64,000 nucleotides of DNA from Bacteroidota bacterium (GCA_020161835.1 JAIUNL010000007.1:62001-126000); one strand, 5' to 3'. Counted from the stretch's first letter, positions 34,573-44,738 are shown. Numbers and translations: made by a program. Notes: generated from the sequence alone by a model not told the origin.

Positions 34573-35808
34573 TTAGTCGATGAGTCTTTTCTGGAACCAA
34601 AGTTCGGTTAAATTAATACCAAGACCGAATGAATATTGTGTTTCTTTGATGGATGTATCAGTCAGATATCCCCGCCAGGTCACTCCACCCGTCAGATCAA
34701 GCATACTTTTTACACCGGGAAGGGGAAGAGCAAATCCGGCTGTTACACCCGTTTCATCCTGATCTTTACCGGCAAGTATGACGTGATTTTTTCCTGCAAA
34801 AAAACCAGCTTTATATTGAATTCTTTCCAGATAACGTGCACCAGTATTATTGTCTGGAAGATACGCAATCCCCATCCTTAATGTCAAAACATCCCCGATG
34901 GGGTCATTTGGAAGATTCTGGAATTCTATTGCAGAGGCCCGGCGATAAACCAGGTCAAGTGCTGCAGAAAACTGCCTGTTTTTCTGATATCCAAGACCGA
35001 TTCGCAATCCTGCAGGTAACGAAAGTTCAGTTGCTGTTGAGGTGATCAGAGTATCATTTACCAAATCAGAAAAATTTTGTATGTCTGAAGTGCCAGAAAG
35101 TGATGCAGGCAAATCAAGTACCACTGAAGCCATCAGGCGATCATCCGCAGAAAAAAGGTCTTTTGCAACTAGGGCCATTCCTGAGATACTGATGCCCACT
35201 CCGTTAAGTTTATTTGAAACAACCCGTTCTGTTGTCAGATTGGTTGAGCTGTAAGTGACCGATCTGGTCTTTTGGATGTTACCGAAATAAAAAGAAAAAG
35301 TTCCGCCAATACTTATGTCCTGAGTCACACGGTAACCTGTGCCGAGGTTAAACTGGCTGATTCCGCCAGACCCCGAATATTGTTCCTGGGTTGTGATACT
35401 CTGGTAGGTTCCTGTAGAGTTGATTTCATATCCTGAGGTTGAATAGGGAACCAAACTAAGTCCGAAGCTCCATTCAGTTTTTACTGGGATAATAAATAGG
35501 AAACCGTTAAAACCAATGTTTCCGGAAAAAGCTTCACCGCCTGTGGCAGATTGTGAAATTCCCTGATAGGTAAAACCAGAGATAATGTGGGTGTTTCTCG
35601 AATAAACCCATTGGGCAGGGTTCATAGAATTGTAAAAGGAAGAACCTAATAACGCAGTTCCGGCCCCACCAATACTGTTCATACCCGGGGTATTTCCGTC
35701 CTGAATAGTACCAATACCAAGTTTAGACGACAATGAACCGTTTGAACCTGCCAGAGCAAAGCCAGGAACCAAAAGAAAAATCAGGGAAAATTTAAAAAAT
35801 TTGTTCAT
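34573..35808 (-). CDS. Outer-membrane barrel protein, FadL/OmpP1-like
   Basis: A signal peptide (VPGFALAG) is followed by a beta-rich, Gly- and aromatic-rich chain without membrane helices. The N-terminal segment GMNSIGGAGTALLGSSFYNSMNPAQWVY resembles the NPAxL region of FadL/OmpP1 and PorV-type barrels, and alternating strands end at FGLGINL. Transport of hydrophobic substrates is the family role; the substrate here is unknown. It lies within the glgA operon between a lipoprotein and a TPR protein, suggesting an outer-membrane complex. Confidence 0.78.
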   Translation of the reverse strand: MNKFFKFSLIFLLVPGFALAGSNGSLSSKLGIGTIQDGNTPGMNSIGGAGTALLGSSFYNSMNPAQWVYSRNTHIISGFTYQGISQSATGGEAFSGNIGFNGFLFIIPVKTEWSFGLSLVPYSTSGYEINSTGTYQSITTQEQYSGSGGISQFNLGTGYRVTQDISIGGTFSFYFGNIQKTRSVTYSSTNLTTERVVSNKLNGVGISISGMALVAKDLFSADDRLMASVVLDLPASLSGTSDIQNFSDLVNDTLITSTATELSLPAGLRIGLGYQKNRQFSAALDLVYRRASAIEFQNLPNDPIGDVLTLRMGIAYLPDNNTGARYLERIQYKAGFFAGKNHVILAGKDQDETGVTAGFALPLPGVKSMLDLTGGVTWRGYLTDTSIKETQYSFGLGINLTELWFQKRLID

Positions 35809-35811
35809 GGA

Positions 35812-37092
35812 TTAAAGCCCGGTGTAAATTAGAGTAAACGATGGTTTTTTTGATGTGCCCTGAGTAGTTAGAAAGATTGCAGTCATTTCAGCTCTGTTGA
35901 GTTCTCCTGAATGGCGGACAAAGAAACCATAATTCTGACCGAAACTCCATTCCTGAAAAATTCGCTTCACGTCAATTGACAAACTCCCGTCACCACTGAA
36001 TTGTGAAAAGGCTCCGGGTGAGAGAATACTTGCTTCATCCGGAATTTCTGCAGCACTGCCATTTCTCCAGATTGAAAAATAGTCTGTACCGATCGGCGAA
36101 GAAATGCTTGAATCGAGTTTCATTGTTGCAAATGAAGAGTAGTATAAAACTTTTGATGGAAGAAGAGTGGGGTCAGAAAATTTAACCAAAGCTCTTTTTC
36201 CGCTCAGACCTGCAAGAATAAGCCTTGACCCATCAGACCAGTAAGAACCTGTTTCTTTAAATGTTGAAAGCTGATTTCCGGCATTGATTGAAAAATTAAC
36301 TGTAATGGTGTCGGTACTGGAACCGTTTTTCACTAAAGATTTTACAACCAGTCTGGGTTCAAGATCATAATTGTAGATGCTTTCATTTGTCGCAAACCCG
36401 TAAAAACCAAGCGTTCTGTTTTCTGTTTCAGAAGCAGAATGAATAACAAGCCCAGGATTATCTTTATAAAGTGCTGTTGTATCTGTCAGATTTTTCATGC
36501 CGGAAATCATTTTCCTGACCCAGTTTGTGTCTTTTACTGCGAAAGAGAAAGTTGCCTTCTGTGTACCGGTAAAGACTGTATCTGCAATGGGTGTTGAAGA
36601 AAACTCAACTTTATCCTTTAATTTCATTGACGAGAAATATGAACTGGTCGTTCGTTCACTGATCTCGAGATGGAAAGGCTGAAGAGTATCGCCAGAAAAA
36701 TAAGGAAGGGATTTATCATCACGGGAAACAAAATACGGACTCAGGAAAAACCTGGCTGAAATAACTTTGATAAGTGAATCTGGCTTGAAGGCCTCTGTAT
36801 CAGGCAATAACCTGAGTGCAGCAGTGGCATGAAGAGTACCAATTGCAGGGTTAATTTCATTCCCAATAACAAAACGGGTAGAAGTTGAGGTAACCGGATT
36901 GTATTCAATGTAAGTCACTGAATAAGTCAAGGGCAAGGAATCTGTATTCAGTGAATTGAAAACAGGTTTCTCATCGGGGTTGATGAGGTCAGTGCCCAAG
37001 CCGGGTTTTTCATCACTGCAGGAAGAAAGTGAGAAAAGGGCAATGCCACTAATAAAAACAGGTAAAATAAAATCAGGAAAGCGTAGTCTCAT
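35812..37092 (-). CDS. Lipoprotein, DUF4270-like
   Basis: The lipoprotein signal ends SLSSC (Cys29), followed by SDEKPGLGTDL. The beta-rich body has VIGNEINPAIGTLHATAALRL, like the SYxDPxFGxTxAxxxxQ segment of DUF4270 lipoproteins of Bacteroidota. As I recall, that family often neighbours glgA in Bacteroidota, which supports the call. Its start overlaps gmhB by 20 bp. The function is unknown; surface or periplasmic location is expected. Confidence 0.7.
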   Translation of the reverse strand: MRLRFPDFILPVFISGIALFSLSSCSDEKPGLGTDLINPDEKPVFNSLNTDSLPLTYSVTYIEYNPVTSTSTRFVIGNEINPAIGTLHATAALRLLPDTEAFKPDSLIKVISARFFLSPYFVSRDDKSLPYFSGDTLQPFHLEISERTTSSYFSSMKLKDKVEFSSTPIADTVFTGTQKATFSFAVKDTNWVRKMISGMKNLTDTTALYKDNPGLVIHSASETENRTLGFYGFATNESIYNYDLEPRLVVKSLVKNGSSTDTITVNFSINAGNQLSTFKETGSYWSDGSRLILAGLSGKRALVKFSDPTLLPSKVLYYSSFATMKLDSSISSPIGTDYFSIWRNGSAAEIPDEASILSPGAFSQFSGDGSLSIDVKRIFQEWSFGQNYGFFVRHSGELNRAEMTAIFLTTQGTSKKPSFTLIYTGL

Positions 37093-37645
37093 AGGAATCC
37101 AGAAAAAAATGAATGGCAGTTGAAGCGTTGTTGCAGACGAAGGAAGGTTTTAAAAGTTCACTTTCAGAAAGGGATTTTCTGCCATAACCGGTTTCAACAA
37201 GAATCGTTTTCATATTGAGGTTCCTTCCCGCTTCAATATCCAACGATTTATCTCCGATCATCACAGATGATTCAAAGTCAATTTCAAAAGTACCGGCTGC
37301 AGCCTGAAACATACCCGGATTCGGTTTTCTGCATGTACAGTCAGGAGAATCATTATCTGCACCAGGTGGTAGGTGCGGACAGAAAAAATAACCGTCAATA
37401 TGTGCATCATCTCCGGCAAGTAAGTCTGATATATGGTTGTGAACCAAATCAACATCTTTTGATGTAAACAAACCCCGACCCACGCCAGACTGATTTGAAA
37501 CAACGATGACTGGCAGGTTTAGTTTATTTGCCCGCCTGATGGCATGCTGAATTCCGGGGGTCAGAACCACCTGTTCAGGTTTGTGAAGAAAATTCACCTC
37601 TCTGATCAGGGTTCCGTCACGGTCAATAAAAATTCCGGACTTCAC
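37073..37645 (-). CDS. gmhB: D-glycero-D-manno-heptose-1,7-bisphosphate 7-phosphatase (HAD)
   Basis: A HAD-superfamily phosphatase with D8 and D10 in GIFIDRDGTLI, VVSNQSGVGRG as motif II and IGDKSLDIEAG as motif IV. The family's zinc loop is present: CPHLPPG, then CTCRKPNPGM. This loop identifies the GmhB/HisB-N group. The likely role is ADP-heptose synthesis for lipopolysaccharide core; no heptose kinase or epimerase gene is nearby to confirm it. It overlaps glgA by 4 bp. Confidence 0.88.
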   Translation of the reverse strand: MKSGIFIDRDGTLIREVNFLHKPEQVVLTPGIQHAIRRANKLNLPVIVVSNQSGVGRGLFTSKDVDLVHNHISDLLAGDDAHIDGYFFCPHLPPGADNDSPDCTCRKPNPGMFQAAAGTFEIDFESSVMIGDKSLDIEAGRNLNMKTILVETGYGRKSLSESELLKPSFVCNNASTAIHFFLDSYETTLS

Positions 37646-39126
37646 TTTTCCTTGAGAATTTTTTTGTAAAGGGCATCATACCCCTTTGCAGTATTTTCCC
37701 ATGAGAAATCAGCGTGCATTCCTTTATCCATCAGATGAAGCCATTTTTCACGGTTTTTATACAATTCAAGTGAATGATTGACAGATTCAAGGAAAGATTC
37801 CTTTGAATACTGACGGAACTTATATCCGTTTGCATTTTTTCCGTTTCCATCTCTGACATCACACACGGTGTCTGCAAGTGAACCGGTTTCCTTTACGATG
37901 GGAACTGTACCGTACCTGAGAGCCTGAAGGTGACTGGTTGCGCTGGTTTCAAACCTTGATGGCATCAGGAAAATATCAGCACCTGCAAAAACCATGTGGG
38001 CAACAGCCTGGTCATGTGAAAACAAAATGCCCATCTTTCCAGGGAATTTAGATTTCAGTGATTCAAGAGTTTTCTGATATTTTTCTTCACCCTGACCCAT
38101 AAATACGATTTGCAGATCTTTTTGAAGCAAATCAGGCAAAGCTTCAATCATCAGGTCAATCCCTTTGAGTTCGACCATCCGGGTAACAATTCCCAAAACA
38201 GGCGTGTGTTCTGAGTAGGGAAGACCCAGTTTTTCAACAATTGCCTTTTTACATTCTGCTTTTCCTGCAAGATGGTCAAAAGAATAATTTGCAGGGATAG
38301 ATTTGTCAATTTCCGGATTCCAGAGTTTGAAATCGATGCCGTTTCCAATGCCAGTGTAATGATTACCGCGGGATTCAAAAACCTGTGCAAGTCCGCCAGT
38401 CAATTCTTCATTGGTACGGGTTTCCTTGGCATAAAAATCACTGATTGTGTTTACATATTCTGCGTATTGAACACCGGCTTTCAGGAAATTAAGATTTCCG
38501 TTGTGCATAACGCCGTCTTCATTCTGATAGACCTGAGGTATATCAATCTCGTTTGCACAGGATGCCGGGAAAATTCCCTGATAAGCTGTATTGTGAACGG
38601 TAAAAAGGGTTTTGGTGTGGGCAAAAAACTCGTCGTTTTTATAATGGTCTTTAAGAAATAGGGGAATGAGGCCGGTATGCCATTCATTGCAATGAATGAT
38701 GTTGGGTTGCCATCCAAGGCGCTTCAGCATTTCAAAAACACTTTTGGCAAAGAAGGAAAACCGGATGTGGTTATCTTCGTAATCTGCCTGTGTTTTAGGA
38801 TTTGTGTACAGAGAGTCTCTTTTGAAGAATTCTTCATTATCAATGAAATAGACCTGAACACGGGTTTCGGGGAGAACACCAACTCTAACGTTGATTTTAC
38901 GGATTTCACCATTCAGAGAAACCGGAATGTCTTTTAAACGGATAACCTCATGCAGGCGGCTTCGTCTTTCACTGATAAAGCCATATTTAGGCATGACGAC
39001 TCTGATTTCAACTCCTGAGTTGAAAAGAGAAATTGGTAAAGCATTGGCTACGTCAGCCAACCCTCCCGTTTTAGCAAACGGACTAACTTCTGTCGATACA
39101 TAAAGAACACTTGCAGGTTTTGCCAT
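37642..39126 (-). CDS. glgA: Glycogen/starch synthase
   Basis: A family 5 glycosyltransferase that extends glycogen from ADP-glucose or UDP-glucose. The N-terminal VSTEVSPFAKTGGLADV carries K19-T-G-G for nucleotide-sugar binding. HNTAYQG and the C-terminal PSRFETSATSHLQALRYGTVP catalytic loop are present. The loop has FETSATSHLQALRYG where bacterial GlgA usually shows FEPCGLTQLYALRYG, placing it in the shorter Bacteroidota-type glycogen synthase group. I use ATG 39126 because it agrees with the promoter at 39176-39207; the frame extends upstream but that part is promoter. It leads the operon down to rpiB. Confidence 0.9.
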   Translation of the reverse strand: MAKPASVLYVSTEVSPFAKTGGLADVANALPISLFNSGVEIRVVMPKYGFISERRSRLHEVIRLKDIPVSLNGEIRKINVRVGVLPETRVQVYFIDNEEFFKRDSLYTNPKTQADYEDNHIRFSFFAKSVFEMLKRLGWQPNIIHCNEWHTGLIPLFLKDHYKNDEFFAHTKTLFTVHNTAYQGIFPASCANEIDIPQVYQNEDGVMHNGNLNFLKAGVQYAEYVNTISDFYAKETRTNEELTGGLAQVFESRGNHYTGIGNGIDFKLWNPEIDKSIPANYSFDHLAGKAECKKAIVEKLGLPYSEHTPVLGIVTRMVELKGIDLMIEALPDLLQKDLQIVFMGQGEEKYQKTLESLKSKFPGKMGILFSHDQAVAHMVFAGADIFLMPSRFETSATSHLQALRYGTVPIVKETGSLADTVCDVRDGNGKNANGYKFRQYSKESFLESVNHSLELYKNREKWLHLMDKGMHADFSWENTAKGYDALYKKILKEK

Positions 39127-39175
39127 CTCAAACTCGTTGATGTTGGTTAGGATGAAATTCAAGAAAAAATATCCA

Positions 39176-39207
39176 CAAAAATACGAAAGTCTGTTTCTTT
39201 TTACAAA
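39176..39207 (-). promoter_or_regulatory. Bacteroidota consensus promoter of the glgA operon
   Basis: On the minus strand: TTTG (39204-39207), exactly 20 bp, then TATTTTTG (39176-39183). Both boxes match the Bacteroidota consensus fully. Predicted transcription starts near 39169, giving a leader of about 43 bases before the ATG at 39126. Confidence 0.75.
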
Positions 39208-39260
39208 TAAAGTTGCTATGATTAGGTTTAGAATAATCTGCAATAAAAGTTATTGGTGTT

Positions 39261-39602
39261 ATGAATTGTATTTTTTGCAAAATTGCTTCGGGTGAAATAC
39301 CGTCAAAAAAGCTTTTCGAAGATGAGCTGCTGTTTGCGTTTTACGATATTCAGCCTCAGGCACCGGTCCATTTTCTTATCATTCCCAAACAACATTTTTC
39401 AAGCCTGAATGATATCAGTAAGGAACATTCCGGACTTGCCGGGCATCTTCTTGCCACTGCCGCCGAGCTAGCAAAAAAAACCGGTATTGATCAGTCAGGT
39501 TACCGGGTTGTGTTAAATACCAATGATGATGGTGGTCAATCGGTTCCACATCTTCATGCTCATGTGCTCGGAAAGCGCAAATTTTTGTGGCCTCCCGGGT
39601 GA
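39261..39602 (+). CDS. HIT family nucleotide-binding protein (HinT-like)
   Basis: A 113-residue purine nucleoside phosphoramidase-type protein. The zinc-site start CIFCKIASGEIPSKK and the histidine triad HLHAHVLG, preceded by GGQSVPHLH, are complete. It is transcribed divergently from glgA, 134 bp away. Its physiological substrate is unknown. Confidence 0.95.
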   Translation: MNCIFCKIASGEIPSKKLFEDELLFAFYDIQPQAPVHFLIIPKQHFSSLNDISKEHSGLAGHLLATAAELAKKTGIDQSGYRVVLNTNDDGGQSVPHLHAHVLGKRKFLWPPG

Positions 39603-39747
39603 TCAGGTTGTTTTTATTCTTGATCTTGCTTAACTTTCACAATCTTAAAATTAAATCAGGGGCAGCAGTTATTGGCCAAATGTTAAAGGACGAATTCTTA
39701 CTGGATATTCCACCTATCTTTCGTTAATTAAACTGGCCTGTGGTGCT

Positions 39748-42700
39748 ATGCTGAAAACTCTGATTTTATTCCTCTTGATGACTCTCGTCAGTTCTGCCGG
39801 GTTAACGCAATCCGGCAAACAGATTGACCTTTCCCAGACTCTTCAACACACATTTTCCATATTCGAATCAGGATCTTCAAAGCAATGGATTATTTCAAAT
39901 CCTGATCTCTATATTACCCCGTCCGGCAAAATCTTATATTTGGGTGCAGAGGGTACGGATTATAAAGTTATTCCGGCTGATGGTTCCTGGGTAGAGACTG
40001 ATCTGAGTCAGGTTACACCCGGCTCTTTGACTCCCCGTTTTTTACCTTCCCGTGGCTTGAATGAAAACCGGTCTTCTAAGCAAATTGGACTGATCGACGG
40101 AACCAAACTTGTTCTGAGCAAGCAGTTTACCATTGGAAAAGACACCTTTCAGGACATAAAACCAGCAATTAAACTCACTAAATCCAATCAAACAGGAACC
40201 TTGTCTGAGTTTTCTTCGGGTCGATGGGTCAGGTATTCACTTTCTGAGGGAGGTGTTTATAAGGTAACTGCTTCTGATTTGAAAAAGGCCGGATTCACTG
40301 ATCAAAACGATCAGCGAAACCTTGCTGTTTACTCTTCTTCAGGGTACAACCCGTATCTTTCAGGAACAAATGAATTACCATTGCTTGCTGAAAAAAGTGA
40401 AACCGGGGTTTGGGATAATGATCAGGTCTGGTATTTCTATACAGAAACCACAAAGGGTTTAGTCTTTAATTCAAAGAAAAACGCCGTTACTTTTTATGAT
40501 GATCAGTTTTCAAATGTTCACTTCATTTATGTCGGGTTTAAAAGTTCGCCAGGTGCCAGAATGGCTCAGGTTGACGGCGAAACATTAGCTAATGCTGAAG
40601 AGGTTACGTCCGCTAAATATATGGTGTGGGATAATCAGGATTATGAAAACATTCTGAAGTCAGGTGAAGCCTTCTACAGCCAGCGGATTTCTGCGAACAG
40701 TTCGATGGTTTTTACAAAAAAATTGCCGGACTATAAAACGGGAACCCCTGTAAGTTTGTCCTCATCAGTTATTGTACAGTATGTTTATCCGGTTTTGGCA
40801 AAAATGTCAATTCTTGAATCTGGCAGATATATTGTTAAAGACATAATTACCGGCAGTTCAAATCCGTCTAACTACAGTGACAAGGTTGCCCGTGAACGTA
40901 CGGTTTCAGGCATTATTCCTTCATTAACTGAAGACCGGGCTTCTGTTGATTTTTCTCTTGTAAGTGTGGGCCCCTCAGTAGGCTGGGTTGACTGGTTTAC
41001 ACTGGAATACCAAAAGAACCTTCTTTTACCAAAAACCAAAGCTGATTTTTATTTTTCGGGACAAACAACGGATAAACAAGTTAATATTAAACTTTCCGGA
41101 TTTGAAAATTCATCTTTAATTGCCTTAAACACGAGTGATATTTTTCAACCGAAAGCTATTTCTTCCGTTAATATTATGGGCGGTGATCTACGATTTGGTT
41201 GGACACTTAAATCGGGTACTCCCAACAGGTTTTATGTATTCAACAAGAATACAGGCGTTACTTCTGTTGGTTCACTTCCATCTGAAACCATTCAAACGCC
41301 CGAACTCGGAACAGCTTTTCTTTCAGGTGTTAATTATGTGATTGTTGCTCCAAAGGCGTTTGCTCCAGCAGTTAAACGGTTGCTTTCGCACAGGGAAAAA
41401 CAAGGTTGGAGAGGTTCTGCTGCCTGGCTCGAAGATATTTATCTGGTTTATTCAGGCGGTAAGCAAAATGGACCTGCCATAAAATCATTTCTTTCTGATG
41501 TTTATAATTCCGGCGGAGAAAAACTTCAGAATGTACTTCTTTTTGGTGATGCCTCTTATGATGTTAAGGGAATCGGCGGAACAAAACCATTCCCAGGAAT
41601 TATTCCTACAATTGAAAGTACTGAATCACTTGATCTTGACTATACCCATTGCTCAGATGATGATTACAGTCAGTTATCAGTTCAGGATCAATATTCTGCG
41701 GGTGTTGGCCGCCTACCGGTTTCCAATCTGACAGAAGCTGAAGGAATGGTAGATAAACTGATTAATTATGATCTTGGGTCAGATCAGGGAGACTGGCGTT
41801 CACTTGTCACGATGATTGCTGATGATGGTCTGACATCAACCGGTGATGATGGTGATTTGCACACCTCAAATGCAGAAACGGTTGCAAGCATTATTCCCTC
41901 TTATTTGTCACAGCGAAAAATCTATACGGTTTCCTACCCCTCCATCACAACCAGTAACGGAAGAAGAAAACCTGAGGCCGGTAATGCAATTCTTGATTTG
42001 TTCAACCAGGGTTCTGCCGTTGTCAACTACTCTGGGCATGGCAATACAAAAGTATGGACTCATGAACGGGTATTTGAAATCGGAACGTTTCTTCCCCGGC
42101 TGAATAACAAAAACAGGTTACCTTTTTTAATTACCGCCACCTGTGATTTCGGAAAATTTGATGACCCGGATGATCAGAGTGCTGCTGAGTTGCTTGTCAC
42201 ACACAAAGAATCAGGGGTAGTGGGTATCTTCACCACAACCCGATTGGTTTACACCGATAAACAAATCATCGGGAAAAACAATCTTGCTTTGAATTATTAT
42301 CTGTTCACCTATCTGTATCAAAAAAATGAAAACGGAAAAAACCTGTCACTTGGTGAGATTTTTGTAAAGACAAAAAGAAAACTTGCTGATTTTGATTCGG
42401 TTCAGAATAAATACAAAGGCGATGAAAATGTAAGAAAATTTGCCTTACTTGCTGATCCGGCAATGAGGCTTGTTATTCCGGAAGGAACCGGGTTTCTTGA
42501 AAAAAATGATACACTCCTTGATGCATCAAAATCGGTAAGTTTTACAACCATGGAAGAAAACTTGATTTCGGGGAAAATTACAGGACTTCAGGGTGAGCCT
42601 GATCTGTCATTCAACGGAACGTGTTTTATCAGACTTAAGGCAGAACCGGTTCTTGTCTCAGTTCCGGAGTGGAAAAACAGACCCTTTACAGATGTGCCCA

Positions 42701-43569
42701 GTTACTTATCAGAGGGACCTGATATTTTCAGAGGACTGGTAACGGTTACTGCCGGTAAGTTCTCGCTTAAATTTTTAGCACCACGTGATGTTCTGCCAAA
42801 CAATTACCCCACTCGGCTATCGGGGTACTTCTGGAACGCAGATAGAAACGGGTTACTGGTGTCACCTGAGGTTTATTATCTGGCAGGAAACACAACTTCT
42901 AAACCAGACAGTTTACCACCGGCTGTCTTCCTGTATGTTAATGATTCAACTTTTACAAACGGACAGAAAGTGTCGCCGGCAAGTATTCTTTATGCATCAA
43001 TCAGTGATGAATCCGGCATAAATACAACGGGATTGGGAATCGGCCATCAGCTATCCGGTGTGTTTAATAATGATATTTCTGCCCCTGTTGATTTTAGTCA
43101 GTTTTACACTGCAGAAAAGGATAATTATAAAAAAGGGCGGATTGAATATCCGATCAGATCATTGAGTGAAGGTGATTATACTTTCCGGCTTAAGGTTTGG
43201 GATGCATTTAATAATGGTGCTGAGTCTGAATTAAGATTTACAGTAACCAATGAAAGCAAACTTGCTGTTGAAAATCTATATCCCTATCCGAATCCGTTCA
43301 GCGATAAGGTCAAATTTTTCTTTAACCATAACCAAAATCAGACTGATTTGCAGGTTACCCTTTCTATTTTTACAATAAACGGGTTACTGATCAGAACATT
43401 GAAACAAAATTTTTCAGGTTCATCAGCAGGTGAAGCAATTGAATGGGACGGAAAAGATCAGGATGGCGATAAAATTGCGAACGGAATTTACATTGCAAAA
43501 ACTAAAATAAAAGATCTTCGTTCCGGAAAAACTGAATCAAAAATATCAAAGCTTTTAAAATATAACTGA
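39748..43569 (+). CDS. porU: PorU, type IX secretion system sortase (C25 peptidase)
   Basis: A gingipain-family (C25) protein of 1273 residues with a signal peptide (VSSAGLTQS). It removes the C-terminal signal of type IX cargo and attaches anchor lipopolysaccharide at the surface. The catalytic pair is H764 in YSGHGNTKVW and C799 in ITATCDFGKFD, both intact. PorU-like beta domains precede the peptidase domain. The last 90 residues form a FlgD-like/type A C-terminal domain beginning YPYPNPFSDKV. porV follows directly, the arrangement seen in Porphyromonas (adjacent porU and porV). The start ATG 39748 has a weak ribosome site. Confidence 0.9.
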   Translation: MLKTLILFLLMTLVSSAGLTQSGKQIDLSQTLQHTFSIFESGSSKQWIISNPDLYITPSGKILYLGAEGTDYKVIPADGSWVETDLSQVTPGSLTPRFLPSRGLNENRSSKQIGLIDGTKLVLSKQFTIGKDTFQDIKPAIKLTKSNQTGTLSEFSSGRWVRYSLSEGGVYKVTASDLKKAGFTDQNDQRNLAVYSSSGYNPYLSGTNELPLLAEKSETGVWDNDQVWYFYTETTKGLVFNSKKNAVTFYDDQFSNVHFIYVGFKSSPGARMAQVDGETLANAEEVTSAKYMVWDNQDYENILKSGEAFYSQRISANSSMVFTKKLPDYKTGTPVSLSSSVIVQYVYPVLAKMSILESGRYIVKDIITGSSNPSNYSDKVARERTVSGIIPSLTEDRASVDFSLVSVGPSVGWVDWFTLEYQKNLLLPKTKADFYFSGQTTDKQVNIKLSGFENSSLIALNTSDIFQPKAISSVNIMGGDLRFGWTLKSGTPNRFYVFNKNTGVTSVGSLPSETIQTPELGTAFLSGVNYVIVAPKAFAPAVKRLLSHREKQGWRGSAAWLEDIYLVYSGGKQNGPAIKSFLSDVYNSGGEKLQNVLLFGDASYDVKGIGGTKPFPGIIPTIESTESLDLDYTHCSDDDYSQLSVQDQYSAGVGRLPVSNLTEAEGMVDKLINYDLGSDQGDWRSLVTMIADDGLTSTGDDGDLHTSNAETVASIIPSYLSQRKIYTVSYPSITTSNGRRKPEAGNAILDLFNQGSAVVNYSGHGNTKVWTHERVFEIGTFLPRLNNKNRLPFLITATCDFGKFDDPDDQSAAELLVTHKESGVVGIFTTTRLVYTDKQIIGKNNLALNYYLFTYLYQKNENGKNLSLGEIFVKTKRKLADFDSVQNKYKGDENVRKFALLADPAMRLVIPEGTGFLEKNDTLLDASKSVSFTTMEENLISGKITGLQGEPDLSFNGTCFIRLKAEPVLVSVPEWKNRPFTDVPSYLSEGPDIFRGLVTVTAGKFSLKFLAPRDVLPNNYPTRLSGYFWNADRNGLLVSPEVYYLAGNTTSKPDSLPPAVFLYVNDSTFTNGQKVSPASILYASISDESGINTTGLGIGHQLSGVFNNDISAPVDFSQFYTAEKDNYKKGRIEYPIRSLSEGDYTFRLKVWDAFNNGAESELRFTVTNESKLAVENLYPYPNPFSDKVKFFFNHNQNQTDLQVTLSIFTINGLLIRTLKQNFSGSSAGEAIEWDGKDQDGDKIANGIYIAKTKIKDLRSGKTESKISKLLKYN

Positions 43570-43608
43570 ATCAAATCAACATAGTCTGAAAATATGGAGT
43601 TCATAGTC

Positions 43609-44724
43609 ATGAAAAAAACTCTGCCAGGTCTCTTGCTTCTCCTGGTTATCACTGTCACCGGTGTAAATGCACAGGTTACTACAACAGCCGTTCCGTTCTT
43701 GCAAATTGCCCCCGACAGCCGTTCAAGCGGATTCGGAGAAGGTGGTGTTGCAATGGCCGGAAAAGACCCGAATACCATATTCTGGAATCCGGCTGCACTT
43801 TACCGGATTCAGGAAATCAAAGTGAGTATAACTCACTCAAACTGGCTTCCTCAGTTAACTGGTGATTTGTTTTATGATTATCTGGCAATGGTTTATCCGC
43901 TTGGACCAGATTTAGGTTCTTTGGGTGGCCATATTACTTTTCTTAATCTTGGTGAAAACGTAAGAACAGATCAAACAGGTCAGGAACTTGGCCGGTTTGT
44001 GAGCTGGGAAATGGCAGTTGGACTTTCTTATGGTGTTCCCGTAAACGAAGACTGGAGTATTGGAACCGGAGGCCGGTTTATTTATTCGAGATTAAGTCCG
44101 TTTGCAACAGCTCAGGAAGAAGGAAGGGGTGTTGCTTCAGGTTTTGGTGTTGACCTTGCTTTTGAATATCATCCTCAAAGTTTCATTCTGGGTGTCCCTG
44201 GTTTTGATATCGCTGATCTTTCAAACCGTTTCCGCTGGGGAACCAACATTTCGAACATAGGCCCCAAAATGACTTACATTGATGAAGCACAGGCCGATCC
44301 GTTGCCTACAAAATTTCGTACCGGTATCGCTTATCGGGTTGTTGATGATGAATATTACTATCTCGACACGTATGTTGAAATGGCAAAACTGCTGGTTTCA
44401 AACAAGGATAAAGACACCCGCTATCCGGTTTATCAGGCCATTTATAAATCATGGTACCAGGATGGGGTGAAAAATGAATTGAATAAAGCAAACCTGATGT
44501 TGGGTGGTGAATTTGTTTACGATAATTACGTATCTCTGCGTGCCGGATTTTTCTATGAAGACCGCCGTGCAGGTAACCGTAAATTTATGACCTATGGTGC
44601 TGGTATTCTCTACTCCTTCCTGAACGTTGATTTTAGTTACATTTCAACATTTGAAGAATCACATCCGCTGGCCGGAACGGTCCGTGTGACACTTGGAATG
44701 AATATTTCTTCTGTTTTAGAATAA
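43609..44724 (+). CDS. porV: PorV, type IX secretion outer-membrane shuttle
   Basis: A 14-strand FadL-like barrel that carries type IX cargo from the translocon to PorU. The signal peptide VTGVNAQ is followed by the PorV/PorQ-family N-terminus FLQIAPDSRSSGFGEGGVA, where the RSSGxGxxxVA stretch is diagnostic, then WNPAAL. The barrel ends GMNISSVLE. I chose ATG 43609 because GGAG at 43596-43599 is correctly spaced; an in-frame ATG at 43594 would include that site. It probably shares a transcript with porU. Confidence 0.9.
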   Translation: MKKTLPGLLLLLVITVTGVNAQVTTTAVPFLQIAPDSRSSGFGEGGVAMAGKDPNTIFWNPAALYRIQEIKVSITHSNWLPQLTGDLFYDYLAMVYPLGPDLGSLGGHITFLNLGENVRTDQTGQELGRFVSWEMAVGLSYGVPVNEDWSIGTGGRFIYSRLSPFATAQEEGRGVASGFGVDLAFEYHPQSFILGVPGFDIADLSNRFRWGTNISNIGPKMTYIDEAQADPLPTKFRTGIAYRVVDDEYYYLDTYVEMAKLLVSNKDKDTRYPVYQAIYKSWYQDGVKNELNKANLMLGGEFVYDNYVSLRAGFFYEDRRAGNRKFMTYGAGILYSFLNVDFSYISTFEESHPLAGTVRVTLGMNISSVLE

Positions 44725-44738
44725 AATAAGTCTGAATT

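Noticed and set aside
38272..38661. Plus-strand open frame within glgA
   Set aside because: It lies antisense to a conserved enzyme and is an effect of codon use.
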